Shown piece by piece: positions 16,088 to 24,888 of a DNA stretch of 64,000 nt (position 1 is its first letter; every line of letters starts with the position of its first letter). The notes under the pieces are model-generated. The model ran no database searches. It was not told the origin of the DNA and was given only the letters and a program-made list of their open reading frames with translations. The DNA lies in NCBI GenBank assembly GCA_035512495.1, contig DATKDW010000025.1, forward strand, positions 1 through 64,000, in the 5' to 3' direction. Made by a program: the position numbers and the translations under genes. The stretch is from Acidimicrobiales bacterium (GTDB taxonomy: Bacteria > Actinomycetota > Acidimicrobiia > Acidimicrobiales > CADCSY01).

Positions 16088-17062
16088 GTGGCCTTCGACC
16101 GCGGTGACGTCCCCGACCGAGTCGGGCCGGACGGGGACGGGCCCACGCTGACCCGCCGACACCTCCTACTGGCCGGCGCCGGCACCCTCGCCCTCGCCGC
16201 GTGCGGCGGCGGGACGACCGACGAGGACACCACCGAGGCTGACGCCGTCACCACCACCAGCGAAGGTGAGCCGGTCGACGCGGAGGCACCAGAGGAGACG
16301 GGCGCCGAGGGCGGCCTGATCCTGGCGCGCGTCTTCCTTGCGCAGCAGCCCGTCGGACACGAGATCCGGCTCCCACTCGCCCTCGCCGACGCCGAAGGGG
16401 CGTTGCTGAGCGACCCGCCGCGGTCGATCTCGGTGCGGGTGGGGCCCGCCGACGGCGAGCTCGGCGAGGCCGTCACCATCGAGCGACACGACCGGGGCAT
16501 CCCCCGCCCGTACTTCCCGCTGCGGACCACCCTGACCGCCACCGGCGCATGGCGGATCGTGGCCGACGCCGAGGGCACGCTGGCCGAGACCGTGGTCAAC
16601 GCCATGCCGCCCGGCGAGCTCCCTGCCGTGCCCCGCCCCGGCGACCCCCTGGTCGCCATAGAGACCCCCACGCGGTCCAACCCCCGGGGCGTCGATCCCA
16701 TCTGCACCGCCGACCCGCCCTGCCCGCTCCATGCCGAGAGCCTCCGCGACGTCATCGGCGGTGACCGGTCCATCGTGCTGCTCGTCTCCACGCCGGCGTT
16801 CTGCCAGACGGCGATCTGCGGCCCGGTGCTCGACCTCGTCGTGAGCCGGCACGAGGCGTACGCCGACCGGGTGGCGATGATCCACGCCGAGGTGTTCACC
16901 GACACCACCGCCACCACCTACACCGACGTGGTGCGCGCCTACGGACTCCCCTTCGAGCCGGTGCTGTTCCTGGCCCGACCCGACGGCACCGTCGTCGACC
17001 GCCTCGACTACACCTTCGACTCCACCGAGCTCGAGCAGAGCCTGCGCGCGCTCACCTCCTGA
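16088..17062 (+). CDS. Tat-exported lipoprotein with thioredoxin-like domain
   Basis: 324 aa. Twin-Arg T-R-R-H-L-L-L-A-G-A-G with lipobox L-A-A-C near residue 39, an acidic Thr/Glu linker, an Ig-like middle region (about 75-180), then a thioredoxin-like domain (about 205-320) with F-C-Q-T-A-I-C-G-P. The C-x4-C pair replaces the usual CxxC, and P-V-L-F-L matches the cis-Pro strand region. It probably acts outside the membrane in thiol redox or metal delivery. GTG 16088 follows TAGGTT by 7 nt and diverges from the fusion gene with overlapping -10 elements. Confidence 0.7.
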   Translation: MAFDRGDVPDRVGPDGDGPTLTRRHLLLAGAGTLALAACGGGTTDEDTTEADAVTTTSEGEPVDAEAPEETGAEGGLILARVFLAQQPVGHEIRLPLALADAEGALLSDPPRSISVRVGPADGELGEAVTIERHDRGIPRPYFPLRTTLTATGAWRIVADAEGTLAETVVNAMPPGELPAVPRPGDPLVAIETPTRSNPRGVDPICTADPPCPLHAESLRDVIGGDRSIVLLVSTPAFCQTAICGPVLDLVVSRHEAYADRVAMIHAEVFTDTTATTYTDVVRAYGLPFEPVLFLARPDGTVVDRLDYTFDSTELEQSLRALTS

Positions 17063-17067
17063 CGGGG

Positions 17068-17097
17068 TTGACGTGTTACCGCCCGTAACAGTACCGT
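17068..17097 (+). promoter_or_regulatory. TetR promoter with operator between -35 and -10
   Basis: TTGACG (17068-17073) and TACCGT (17092-17097) are separated by 18 nt. Between them lies a perfect palindrome TGTTAC-CGCCC-GTAACA (17074-17090). The ATG at 17105 is 7 nt after the -10, giving a leaderless start. The layout fits autorepression by the TetR protein it drives. Confidence 0.7.
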
Positions 17098-17104
17098 CCG
17101 GTCC

Positions 17105-17782
17105 ATGGGAGAGCGCCGCCGGGACCGCAAGGACGACGATGGGACAGCCGACAAGGAGGCCCGACGCGCCCTGCGCCGCGAGGAGCTGCTCGACGCCGCC
17201 AGCGAGGCCATCCGCCGGGACGGGCCGGCCATCTCGATGGAGGCGATGGCCGCCGCCGCCGGGGTGACCAAGCCGATCCTGTACCGCCACTTCGGTGACC
17301 GCGACGGCTTGGTCCTCGCGCTCGCAGGCCGCTTCTCCACCAACCTCATGGCCGAGCTCCAGCGCTCACTGGCCACCGCCGCCGAGCCGCGCGACCTGCT
17401 GGCCTCCACGATCGACACCTTCGTCGCCTTCATCGAGGCCGACCCCGAGCTGTACCGGTTCCTCGTGCACCGGGCCGCCCGGGAAGAGCCAGGCGCCGCC
17501 GACGAGCTCCAGGGGTTCATCCGCCAGGTCAGCCAGCAGGTGACGCTCGTGCTGGGTGAGCAGATGCGCCTCGCCGGGCACGACTCGGGGGGAGCCGAGC
17601 CCATCGCCCACGGCATCGTCGGCATGGTCCACGCCGCCGGCGACTGGTGGGTCGACCGGCGGACCATGCCCCGCTCCCGACTCGTCGAGTACCTCACCAC
17701 CGTCCTCTGGGACGGCATGGTGTCACTGAGGCTGCCGGCCATGCCCGCCGAGCCCGTCACCGCTGAGGAGACCAGCCGATGA
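17105..17782 (+). CDS. TetR-family transcriptional regulator
   Basis: 225 aa. The N-terminal helix-turn-helix (about residues 25-75) reads R-R-E-E-L-L-D-A-A, I-S-M-E-A-M-A-A-A-A-G-V-T-K-P-I-L-Y-R-H-F-G-D-R-D-G-L. The ligand-binding C-terminal domain is the WHG/TetR_C type, with R-F-L-V-H-R-A and G-I-V-G-M-V-H-A-A-G-D-W-W. A palindrome inside its promoter is the likely operator. Its stop overlaps the ATG of the membrane protein gene (ATGA), so both are probably controlled together. Confidence 0.88.
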   Translation: MGERRRDRKDDDGTADKEARRALRREELLDAASEAIRRDGPAISMEAMAAAAGVTKPILYRHFGDRDGLVLALAGRFSTNLMAELQRSLATAAEPRDLLASTIDTFVAFIEADPELYRFLVHRAAREEPGAADELQGFIRQVSQQVTLVLGEQMRLAGHDSGGAEPIAHGIVGMVHAAGDWWVDRRTMPRSRLVEYLTTVLWDGMVSLRLPAMPAEPVTAEETSR

Positions 17783-19611
17783 CCCACCTCGTCACCTTCG
17801 CCCTCGCCGCCGACCTCGGGCCCGGCGGCGACGCCAGCGGCAGCGCCCTGGCCAGCTGGCAACCTCTCACCGTCCTCCTCGTGATCTTCGGGCTCGTCGT
17901 CACCGCCCTGCTCATCGGCGGCCGGGCCCCGGCAACCTCCACCGGGATCCTCGACCGCACGCTGCTCCGGATCCCCGACGCCCTCGAGCGCGTCGCCAAG
18001 ATCCCGGGGTGGGCGGCGGCGACGGTGGGCACCGGCCTCTTCGGCCTCCTCGTGGCCGGGCAGGGCTTCTACAGCGACGTCGCCTGGCACATCGCCCTCG
18101 GCCGCGACGACGAGCTGTTCACCGCCCCCCACATGTCGATCCTCATCGGCCTGGTGCTCATCGCCTCGGCGGCCGCCCTCGGCATCCTCTTCGCCACCCT
18201 CGGCCGGGTCGACGTCGGCCTGCGCTGGGGCGGCCTGCGCATCCCCTGGTCGACCATCCCGCTCGGCGCCCTCGGCGTGGCGGCGGTGTCGGGCTTCCCC
18301 ATCGACGAGGTGTGGCACGGCGCCTACGGCATCGACGTGACCATGTGGAGCCCGCCCCACATGGTCATGATCCTCGGCGCCTCCTTCACCGGCCTGGCCG
18401 CCTGGCTGGTCCTGGCCGAAGCGGGCGTCCCCCTCCGCGGGGGCAGCTCACGGTGGCACCGGGGCATCCACGTCGTCGGGGCTTGGCTCACCCTCCAGGG
18501 CCTCTCCGCCGCCCAGGGCGAGTTCGCCTTCGGCGTGCCGCAGTTCCAACAGCTCTTCCTCCCGATCCTCCTCTGCCTCGCCGCGGGCATCGGCCTCACC
18601 GCCATCCGCCTGATCCTCGGCCGGGGCTGGGCCATCGGCGTCGCCGTCGGGTCGTTGCTCCTCTCCTACTCGGGCCTGCTCAGCTTCGGCGCCGAGAGCG
18701 AGGGCGGCGGGCCCGTCCCCACCCGCGACGGCGGGCTCTACGTCGCCGCCGCGCTGGCCGTCGAGCTCGCCGCCTGGCTGGTCGGCACCGAGCGCCGCCT
18801 CCGCTTCGCCCTGGTGTCGGGGCTCGGTGTCGGCACCATCGGCCTCGCCGGCGAATGGGCGTGGAACGCCGACTGGGCGCTGTCCGACGGCGGCTACCAG
18901 CCCTGGAACACCTCCCTCCTGCCCGAGGCAGCCATCTACGGGCTGGTGGCTGCGCTGGCTGGCGCCGTCATCGGCGCCGCCCTCGCCGGCGCCGTGCGCC
19001 GCGAGGGGCGGGCCGGGCGCGTGCCCACCCCCGCCCTCGTGCTCGCCGGGCTGGCCGCCCTGGCCACCATCGCCCTCCCCATGCCCCGCCCCGTCGGCGA
19101 CGTGGTGGCCGACCTGCGCCTCACCGACGCGGGCGACGGCGAGGCCAGCATCGAGGTCATCCTCACCCCGGCCGACGCCGCCGACGACGCCCGCTGGTTC
19201 CAGGCCATCAACTGGCAGGGCGGTGAGCTGGTCATCGCCGAGATGGAGCGGAAGGGCGAGGGCCGCTACGTGTCCGAGCGCCCGATCACGGTCGAGGGCC
19301 GGGGCAAGACCCTCCTTCGCCTGCACCGGGGCAGCGAGATGATGGCGGTGCCCGTCCGCCTCCCCGCCGACCCCGAGATCGGTGAGCCCGAGATCCCCGC
19401 CGTCGACCGCGTCGCCCCCTTCGTCTCCGAGCAGCAGTACCTGCTGCGGGAACAGACCGACGGCGTCGCCTGGGTCTCGTGGGCGGTCCACGGCCTCGCT
19501 GCCCTCGCCGCCATGGCATGGGTCACCGCCTTCGTCGTCGCCGCCAAACGCATCGGAGACCTGCCCCCAGGCCCCGTGCACCAGCGCGAGCCGGCCGCCA
19601 GCGACGCCTAA
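17779..19611 (+). CDS. Polytopic membrane protein with duplicated W-H...P-H-M motif
   Basis: 610 aa, roughly ten membrane segments plus an outer beta-rich domain (about residues 430-560) and a last anchor helix. Two copies of one motif sit at membrane edges: D-V-A-W-H...G-x-D...A-P-H-M (D100, W103, H104, G108, D110, H118, M119) and D-E-V-W-H...G-I-D...P-P-H-M (D176, W179, H180, G184, D186, H194, M195). Four His and two Met could bind a metal or haem. It is coupled to the TetR gene by ATGA. Family and function not recognised. Confidence 0.8.
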   Translation: MTHLVTFALAADLGPGGDASGSALASWQPLTVLLVIFGLVVTALLIGGRAPATSTGILDRTLLRIPDALERVAKIPGWAAATVGTGLFGLLVAGQGFYSDVAWHIALGRDDELFTAPHMSILIGLVLIASAAALGILFATLGRVDVGLRWGGLRIPWSTIPLGALGVAAVSGFPIDEVWHGAYGIDVTMWSPPHMVMILGASFTGLAAWLVLAEAGVPLRGGSSRWHRGIHVVGAWLTLQGLSAAQGEFAFGVPQFQQLFLPILLCLAAGIGLTAIRLILGRGWAIGVAVGSLLLSYSGLLSFGAESEGGGPVPTRDGGLYVAAALAVELAAWLVGTERRLRFALVSGLGVGTIGLAGEWAWNADWALSDGGYQPWNTSLLPEAAIYGLVAALAGAVIGAALAGAVRREGRAGRVPTPALVLAGLAALATIALPMPRPVGDVVADLRLTDAGDGEASIEVILTPADAADDARWFQAINWQGGELVIAEMERKGEGRYVSERPITVEGRGKTLLRLHRGSEMMAVPVRLPADPEIGEPEIPAVDRVAPFVSEQQYLLREQTDGVAWVSWAVHGLAALAAMAWVTAFVVAAKRIGDLPPGPVHQREPAASDA

Positions 19612-19631
19612 TCGTCGACGCGGCTAAGCGT

Positions 19632-19955
19632 TCAAGAGAAGGACTGGCCGCAGCCGCAGGTGCGCTGGGCGTTGGGGTTGTTGATGGCGAAGCCACCACC
19701 TTGCAGCGCGTCCTTGTAGTCGAGGGTGGCGCCGTGCAGGAGCTGGGCACTCGACGGGTCGGATACGACCCGGATGCCGTCGGGGAGGTCGGCCTTGATG
19801 TCGTCGGCCGCGATGTCGGTGTCGAAGAACATCTCGTAGCTGAAGCCGGAGCACCCGCCGGGGCGCACGGCGACGCGCAGGGACAACTCGGCGTTGCCCT
19901 CGGCCTCGATCAGCTGCTTGACCTTGCTGGCGGCGGACTCGGTGACGGTGATCAC
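19632..19955 (-). CDS. erpA: HesB/IscA/ErpA-type Fe-S carrier
   Basis: 107 aa A-type carrier. The three conserved Cys are in R-P-G-G-C-S-G-F-S-Y and T-C-G-C-G-Q-S-F near the C-terminus. It accepts Fe-S clusters from the scaffold and passes them to target proteins in the cytoplasm. GTG 19955 has GAGGAG at 5 nt spacing. The neighbouring SufR-like and Mrp genes make an Fe-S biogenesis group. Confidence 0.9.
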   Translation of the reverse strand: MITVTESAASKVKQLIEAEGNAELSLRVAVRPGGCSGFSYEMFFDTDIAADDIKADLPDGIRVVSDPSSAQLLHGATLDYKDALQGGGFAINNPNAQRTCGCGQSFS

Positions 19956-20059
19956 GGCTGCTCCTCGGTGTACAAGCGGTTGCGCGACCTCCAGGGTACT
20001 GGCCCGACGGCACTCCCCGACAGGCGGCGGCACCAGGTCGCGAACCCGAGCTCCTCGGC

Positions 20060-20758
20060 TTAGGTGGGGACGAGCTCCACACGGCAGGGCATCCGGTCGA
20101 CCAGGGTGGAGAACCCCGCCACCCGCACCCCGCCCAACGTCGAGACGAAGCCGTCCACCATCCCCCGGTGGAGGTGGCACACGATCTCGGGGTGGGCCTC
20201 GGCCAGCGCGGCGAAGGGGCACCGGGTGAAGGCCACCTCGGTGGCGGCCCCGGTACCACTCACGGCAGGGTCGAACCCCATCTGCTGCAGCTCGGTGGTG
20301 AGCGCCTCGAGGCAGGCGGCGCCGTCGTCTCCGAGGTCGGCCAGACGATCGAGCTCGGCGGTGGGCAGCGCCGCAGCCGCCGCCCGGCCCTGGGCCCGGC
20401 CGATCTCCGCGGCGTCCTCGGGTCCTGCCCCCGTGCTGGCCGCCAGCCCTGCCAAGAGCCGGGCGAGGAGGGGCATCGGCCGGGCCTCGAGCCCCAGCCA
20501 CGGAGCGTCCTCGGCGAGGGAGTACCGGTGCTGCGGGCGGCCCACCCCGCCGCGACCCTCGGTCTCGACCGCCAGCAGGCCCACCTCGCGCATCCGCTCG
20601 AGGTGGGGCCGGACGGTGTTGGGGTGGAGGTCGAGCGCCTCGGCCACCTCCGCCGTCGAGCACGGGGCCGGAGCCCCCGCCAGCTGTCGGTAGACGGCGT
20701 ACCGCGTGTCGTCGCCGAGTGCCTTCAGCAGCTCGAGGCGGGACGGGGACACGGCCAC
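20060..20758 (-). CDS. sufR: SufR-like Fe-S responsive repressor
   Basis: About 232 aa. The winged helix-turn-helix (about residues 8-70) has L-G-D-D-T-R-Y-A-V-Y and L-D-L-H-P-N-T-V-R-P-H-L-E-R-M. The C-terminal half has Cys in T-R-C-P-F-A-A-L-A, I-V-C-H-L-H and M-P-C-R-V, the pattern of actinobacterial SufR, which binds a [4Fe-4S] cluster and represses Fe-S assembly genes. GTG 20758 is 6 nt after TAAACT; other GTGs at 20761 and 20752 are in frame. The promoter overlaps a palindrome shared with mrp. Confidence 0.75.
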   Translation of the reverse strand: MAVSPSRLELLKALGDDTRYAVYRQLAGAPAPCSTAEVAEALDLHPNTVRPHLERMREVGLLAVETEGRGGVGRPQHRYSLAEDAPWLGLEARPMPLLARLLAGLAASTGAGPEDAAEIGRAQGRAAAAALPTAELDRLADLGDDGAACLEALTTELQQMGFDPAVSGTGAATEVAFTRCPFAALAEAHPEIVCHLHRGMVDGFVSTLGGVRVAGFSTLVDRMPCRVELVPT

Positions 20759-20791
20759 CACCCGAGTTTACACGGGTGGTCCCGGTAGAAT
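20758..20791. promoter_or_regulatory. Palindromic operator and divergent promoters for sufR-like gene and mrp
   Basis: CCACCCG-N8-CGGGTGG at 20758-20779 is a perfect 7-bp inverted repeat. The minus-strand -10 TAAACT lies in its spacer, and the plus-strand -10 TAGAAT (20786-20791) starts 7 nt beyond it. A dimer bound here would block the repressor's own promoter and hinder mrp. The binding protein is inferred to be the SufR-like product. Confidence 0.6.
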
Positions 20792-20798
20792 GAAGGCC

Positions 20799-21977
20799 GT
20801 GCCCGGCTCCTCCACCACCGCCCCCCCGACCAGGGACGACGTTGTCGGTCTCCTCCGCGGCGTGGTCGACCCCGAGCTCGGCAGCGACATCGTCGACCTC
20901 GGCATGGCCCGCGAGGTCAGCGTCGGCGACGACGGCCACGTGCGCATCACCGTGGCCCTCACCACCGCCGGATGCCCGCTCAAGGGCCAGATCCAAAAAG
21001 ACGTCCGCGCTCGCGTCGGCGACGCCCCGGGGGTCAGCGACGTGACGATCGACTGGGCGGTGATGACCGACGAGGAGAAGTCGGCGTGCATGGCCACCGC
21101 CCGCTGGAACGCCAAGGAGCGTGCCGGCGAGACCATGGTGCCGCTCGCCACCAAGGTCGTCGCCGTCGCGTCGGGCAAGGGCGGTGTCGGCAAGTCGTCG
21201 GTCACCGTGAACCTGGCGGCCGGCCTCGCCGCCCAGGGGTTCACCGTGGGGGTGCTCGACGCCGACATCGGTGGCTTCTCCATCCCCCGGATGCTCGGCC
21301 TCGAGGGGCGACTCCAGGGCGCCGACGACGAGAAGAAGATCGTCCCGCTCACCCGGTCGATCGGCGCGGGGATGCTCAAGGTCGTCTCCATGGGGTTCCT
21401 CGTCGAGGACGAGGAGTCGGCCCTGCTCTGGCGTGGCCAGATGCTCAACCGGGCCGTCCAACACTTCCTGGAGGACGTCCGGTGGGGCGACATGGACTAC
21501 CTCCTCATCGACATGCCCCCCGGCACCGGCGACATCCAGATGGGCCTGGCCCGCATGCTCCCGCGTGCCGAGATGCTCATCGTCACCACGCCGGCGGAGG
21601 GCGCACAGAAGGTGGCGGCCCGGGCCGCCGACCTCGCCCGCAAGACCTACGTCCGCGTCGCCGGGGTGATCGAGAACATGTCGGCGTTCACCTGCGACCA
21701 CGGTGACACCTACGCCCTGTTCGGCTCCGGAGGCGGCCAGGCGCTCGCAGATGCCATCGGGGCCCCGCTGATCGGCCAGGTGCCGATCGAGCCGTCGGTC
21801 GAGACCGGTGGCGCCACCGGCGCGCCGGTGGCCCTCGGTGAGGGCCCGGCAGCCGAGGCGTTCGCGGCGATCGTCGACCGCCTCGTCACCGACGTGGTGC
21901 CCCCCACCGACATGGCCGGGTGCACCGCACGGATGATGGCCAGCGTCGAGGCAGCACTCGGTCCAAAGGAGGAGTAG
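20799..21977 (+). CDS. mrp: Mrp/ApbC/Nbp35-type Fe-S cluster carrier ATPase
   Basis: 392 aa from GTG 20799, chosen because TAGAAT ends 7 nt upstream; an ATG at 20790 overlaps that hexamer. Residues ~10-90 are a MIP18/DUF59 domain with T-A-G-C-P-L. The P-loop ATPase has G-K-G-G-V-G-K-S-S, D-A-D-I-G-G and D-M-P-P-G-T-G-D. It carries and delivers Fe-S clusters. The usual CxxC is represented by F-T-C-D-H, so a single Cys stands at that place. It diverges from the SufR-like gene. Confidence 0.9.
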   Translation: MPGSSTTAPPTRDDVVGLLRGVVDPELGSDIVDLGMAREVSVGDDGHVRITVALTTAGCPLKGQIQKDVRARVGDAPGVSDVTIDWAVMTDEEKSACMATARWNAKERAGETMVPLATKVVAVASGKGGVGKSSVTVNLAAGLAAQGFTVGVLDADIGGFSIPRMLGLEGRLQGADDEKKIVPLTRSIGAGMLKVVSMGFLVEDEESALLWRGQMLNRAVQHFLEDVRWGDMDYLLIDMPPGTGDIQMGLARMLPRAEMLIVTTPAEGAQKVAARAADLARKTYVRVAGVIENMSAFTCDHGDTYALFGSGGGQALADAIGAPLIGQVPIEPSVETGGATGAPVALGEGPAAEAFAAIVDRLVTDVVPPTDMAGCTARMMASVEAALGPKEE

Positions 21978-21993
21978 GCCAGCCCGCGGGTGC

Positions 21994-24888
21994 TCAGTCG
22001 GCGATGCGCAGGGCGACCGCCGGGGTCGTCTTGGCAGCCTTCGATGCCGGGACGGCGGCGGCGAGGAGCGAGGCCAGGAACGGGACGACGATGATCACGG
22101 CCAGGGCTCCCCACGGGACGGCGAAGGAGAGCTGCAGGTCGCCGAAGGCCGACGACTGGGTGAGCAGGCTGTAGCTGGCAACGAGGCCGAGGGCCACCCC
22201 GATGAGGATCCCCTGGGCGGCGATGAAGGCGGCCTCGAAGAGGAAGGCGGCGCGGACTACCCGCCGGGAGAAGCCCATTGCCCGCAGCATCCCGATCTGA
22301 CGGCGACGCTCTCGGACGGCGCGCACCATCACCACGCCGAGGCCGGCGATGCCGATGATCAGGCCGAGGCTCAGGTAGCCCTCGAAGAGCCGGAAGAACC
22401 CTGCCTGCTCGTCAAGCTGGCGGTCGACGATCTGGCGGAAGGTCCGAGCGTCGGCACCGTTGGCCAGCAGGGAGGCGTTGAGTCGATCTGCCACCTCGAC
22501 GGCGTCCGCCCCCTCGGTGACGGCGACGTAGCGCCGGATGGTGACAGCGCGCGGTCCGAACAGGTCGGTGAGGGCGTCGGCCCGCACGAGGGCGCCGTTG
22601 AAGTGGAAGTCGGAGCCCACGGTGCCGACCACGGTGAGCTCGGTGGATCCCCCGGACGCCGGGTCGAACATGGTGACGACGTCGCCGATGCGGACCAGGC
22701 TCTCGGGCGGTCCACCACCACCCTGCTGGAGGAAGAACTCAGAGACGACGAGGAGGGACGGGTCGGCGAGCAGGGCGGCGAAGACCTCCTCGTCGGTGGC
22801 GCCGACCTCGGGGTCACGGGCCGAGAGGGTCGGTGCCCCCCGGTCGAGCAGGCGTTCGTCGAAGCCGCCGATGACGAACTCGCGCCTCTCGCCCTCGGGC
22901 ATGCGGTTGGTGGAGAACTCGGTGGACGTCCGCACGATGGGAGCCTGGCCGACCACCCCGGGCTGGGCCAGGAGCTGCTCCTCCCCCACCGGGTTGGCGG
23001 GGTTGGAGTCGATCAAGAGGTCGTAGCCGGCCCGCGCCTCCTCGGCGAAGGTGGGCCCCTGCTGCTCGAAGATGGAGGAGACCACCGAGAGGAAGGTGAG
23101 GGTGAAGACCACCAGAGCGAACATCCCGAGGAGCAGGGCGGTGCGGAAGCGCTTGGCCAGGGGGTAGGCGAGGCCCAGGCGGGCAGCCAGCCCCCGACCC
23201 GAGGCCGCCAGCACGTCGGCCAGGCGCGCCGAGATGTCGGCGTTGGTCGTCACGATGGCCACGGCGGCGGCCACCAGGATGATGCCCTGCAGGACGAACA
23301 GCGGGATCTCGGCTCCCCGGAACACGTCGGGGAGGAGCACGAAGGCGGCCATGGCCCACACCAGGGCGGCGGCGCAGGGGACCGTGGTGGCGACCCGGCG
23401 GGGCAGCAGCCGGGCGAGCAGGGGGACGGAGGAGAACAGGGCGATGGCCGGGCCGGCCAGGGCGGGGAAAGCCTCCTCTCGGGACGCCCCGCTGGCGAAG
23501 ATGAGGCCACCGACCACGACGCCGAGGGCGGAGAGGACCAGCGTCCGCATCCGATGGTGCACGGCGGTGGGCTCCGGGAGGTCGCGGATGGCCCGGATCA
23601 CGTTGAGCCGCCCGATGCGGATGCTGGTGCCCCACACCGTCACCAGACCGATCACCAGCCCGACGAGTGCGCCGGTGACGAGGCTCTGGCGGTCGGCGGC
23701 GAAGCGCAGCGACAGCTCGAGGTCGCTTCCCGCGAAGAGGCCGGCGGTCACCGCCACGATGACGCGGCCCACGCCCACACCCATGAGGGCCCCGGCGACG
23801 GCCGCCACCACGGCGTAGATGGCGCCCTCGAGGCCGAAGGAGCGAACCAGGTGCACGCGCTTGAGGCCGACGGCACGGAGCATCCCGAGCTCGGTCTTCC
23901 GCTCCTCGGCGAGCATCACGAAGATGTTGACGAGCAACAGGATCCCGGCGATGACGCTGAAGGCCCCGAAGCCGACGAAGAGCTGGCTGAACTGGTCGCC
24001 CTGGGCCACCGCCGCCTCGACCACGTCGGCCTTGGATGCCCGGACCTCGACACCGGGCAGGTCGGCCACGCGCGCCTCGAGGGCCTCGGTGACCGCGGCG
24101 CTGGTGTCGAGCCCGCCGAAGATGCCCTCGCCGGTGGTGACTGCCACGACCCCCGTCGGTGGGGAGGAGCCGGGAGGCGCGCCCTCTGCGAGGGCGGCGA
24201 GGGTGCCGGGGGCGACGAACGCCGTGTACGAGCGCGATCCGAGGCTCGGGTAGTAGCCGGCGACCCCGAGCCGGGGCAGCACGTGCACCACCTCGTAGGT
24301 GGTGCTCGACCCGTAGGCGAAGACCTCGACCGCTTCGCCGGTGGCCACCTCGAGGTGATCGGCCAGGTCCTCGCCGAGCAGCACCTGGCCAGGCCCCGGC
24401 GCTGGGATGTCGCCGTCGAACCCGGTCTCCGACGGGTCGGCGCCGAAGGTCCGGGCGGCCTCGATGTCGACCTCGAGCAGCGTGGCCTGCGGCTGCGCCC
24501 GCTGGTCGGGGCCGGGCGGGGAGGCCACTGTGGCCGGCGACCGCACGATGGTGAGCGTGCCCGTCGTCCCCTCGACCGGATCAGCGACCGCCGCCTCCGC
24601 CGCCGGGAGGGCGGCGAGGTCGGTGGTGACGAGCACGTGGTCGACGGGCCCGAGCTGGGTTCGGGCCTGGTCGCGGATGGACGCGTCGAGGGTGTCGCCG
24701 ACCACGAACGACGCGGTGATGATCGCGGTGCCGAGCAGCGACCCGAGCACCACCAGCACGGCCTCGCCCTTGCGCCGGGCGATGTTGCGCAGCGCCAGCC
24801 GGCGGAACGTGGGCCGGGCGGCGAGGTCGAACAGGCTGATGCCGGCGATGGCGGCCACCGGGGCCACCAGCAGGGCGAGGACGATCAT
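21994..24888 (-). CDS. FtsX-like ABC transporter permease (two FtsX domains)
   Basis: 964 aa. It has a short N-terminal anchor, then R-N-I-A-R-R-K-G-E-A-V, a large outer domain, a first FtsX unit with E-E-R-K-T-E-L-G-M-L-R-A-V-G (about residue 330), a second outer domain and a second FtsX unit with R-E-R-R-R-Q-I-G-M-L-R-A-M-G. This is the MacB/LolE-like mechanotransmission class, which extrudes lipids, lipoproteins or peptides rather than small solutes. Its ATG overlaps the ATPase stop (ATGA), making a two-gene transporter. Substrate unknown. Confidence 0.88.
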   Translation of the reverse strand: MIVLALLVAPVAAIAGISLFDLAARPTFRRLALRNIARRKGEAVLVVLGSLLGTAIITASFVVGDTLDASIRDQARTQLGPVDHVLVTTDLAALPAAEAAVADPVEGTTGTLTIVRSPATVASPPGPDQRAQPQATLLEVDIEAARTFGADPSETGFDGDIPAPGPGQVLLGEDLADHLEVATGEAVEVFAYGSSTTYEVVHVLPRLGVAGYYPSLGSRSYTAFVAPGTLAALAEGAPPGSSPPTGVVAVTTGEGIFGGLDTSAAVTEALEARVADLPGVEVRASKADVVEAAVAQGDQFSQLFVGFGAFSVIAGILLLVNIFVMLAEERKTELGMLRAVGLKRVHLVRSFGLEGAIYAVVAAVAGALMGVGVGRVIVAVTAGLFAGSDLELSLRFAADRQSLVTGALVGLVIGLVTVWGTSIRIGRLNVIRAIRDLPEPTAVHHRMRTLVLSALGVVVGGLIFASGASREEAFPALAGPAIALFSSVPLLARLLPRRVATTVPCAAALVWAMAAFVLLPDVFRGAEIPLFVLQGIILVAAAVAIVTTNADISARLADVLAASGRGLAARLGLAYPLAKRFRTALLLGMFALVVFTLTFLSVVSSIFEQQGPTFAEEARAGYDLLIDSNPANPVGEEQLLAQPGVVGQAPIVRTSTEFSTNRMPEGERREFVIGGFDERLLDRGAPTLSARDPEVGATDEEVFAALLADPSLLVVSEFFLQQGGGGPPESLVRIGDVVTMFDPASGGSTELTVVGTVGSDFHFNGALVRADALTDLFGPRAVTIRRYVAVTEGADAVEVADRLNASLLANGADARTFRQIVDRQLDEQAGFFRLFEGYLSLGLIIGIAGLGVVMVRAVRERRRQIGMLRAMGFSRRVVRAAFLFEAAFIAAQGILIGVALGLVASYSLLTQSSAFGDLQLSFAVPWGALAVIIVVPFLASLLAAAVPASKAAKTTPAVALRIAD

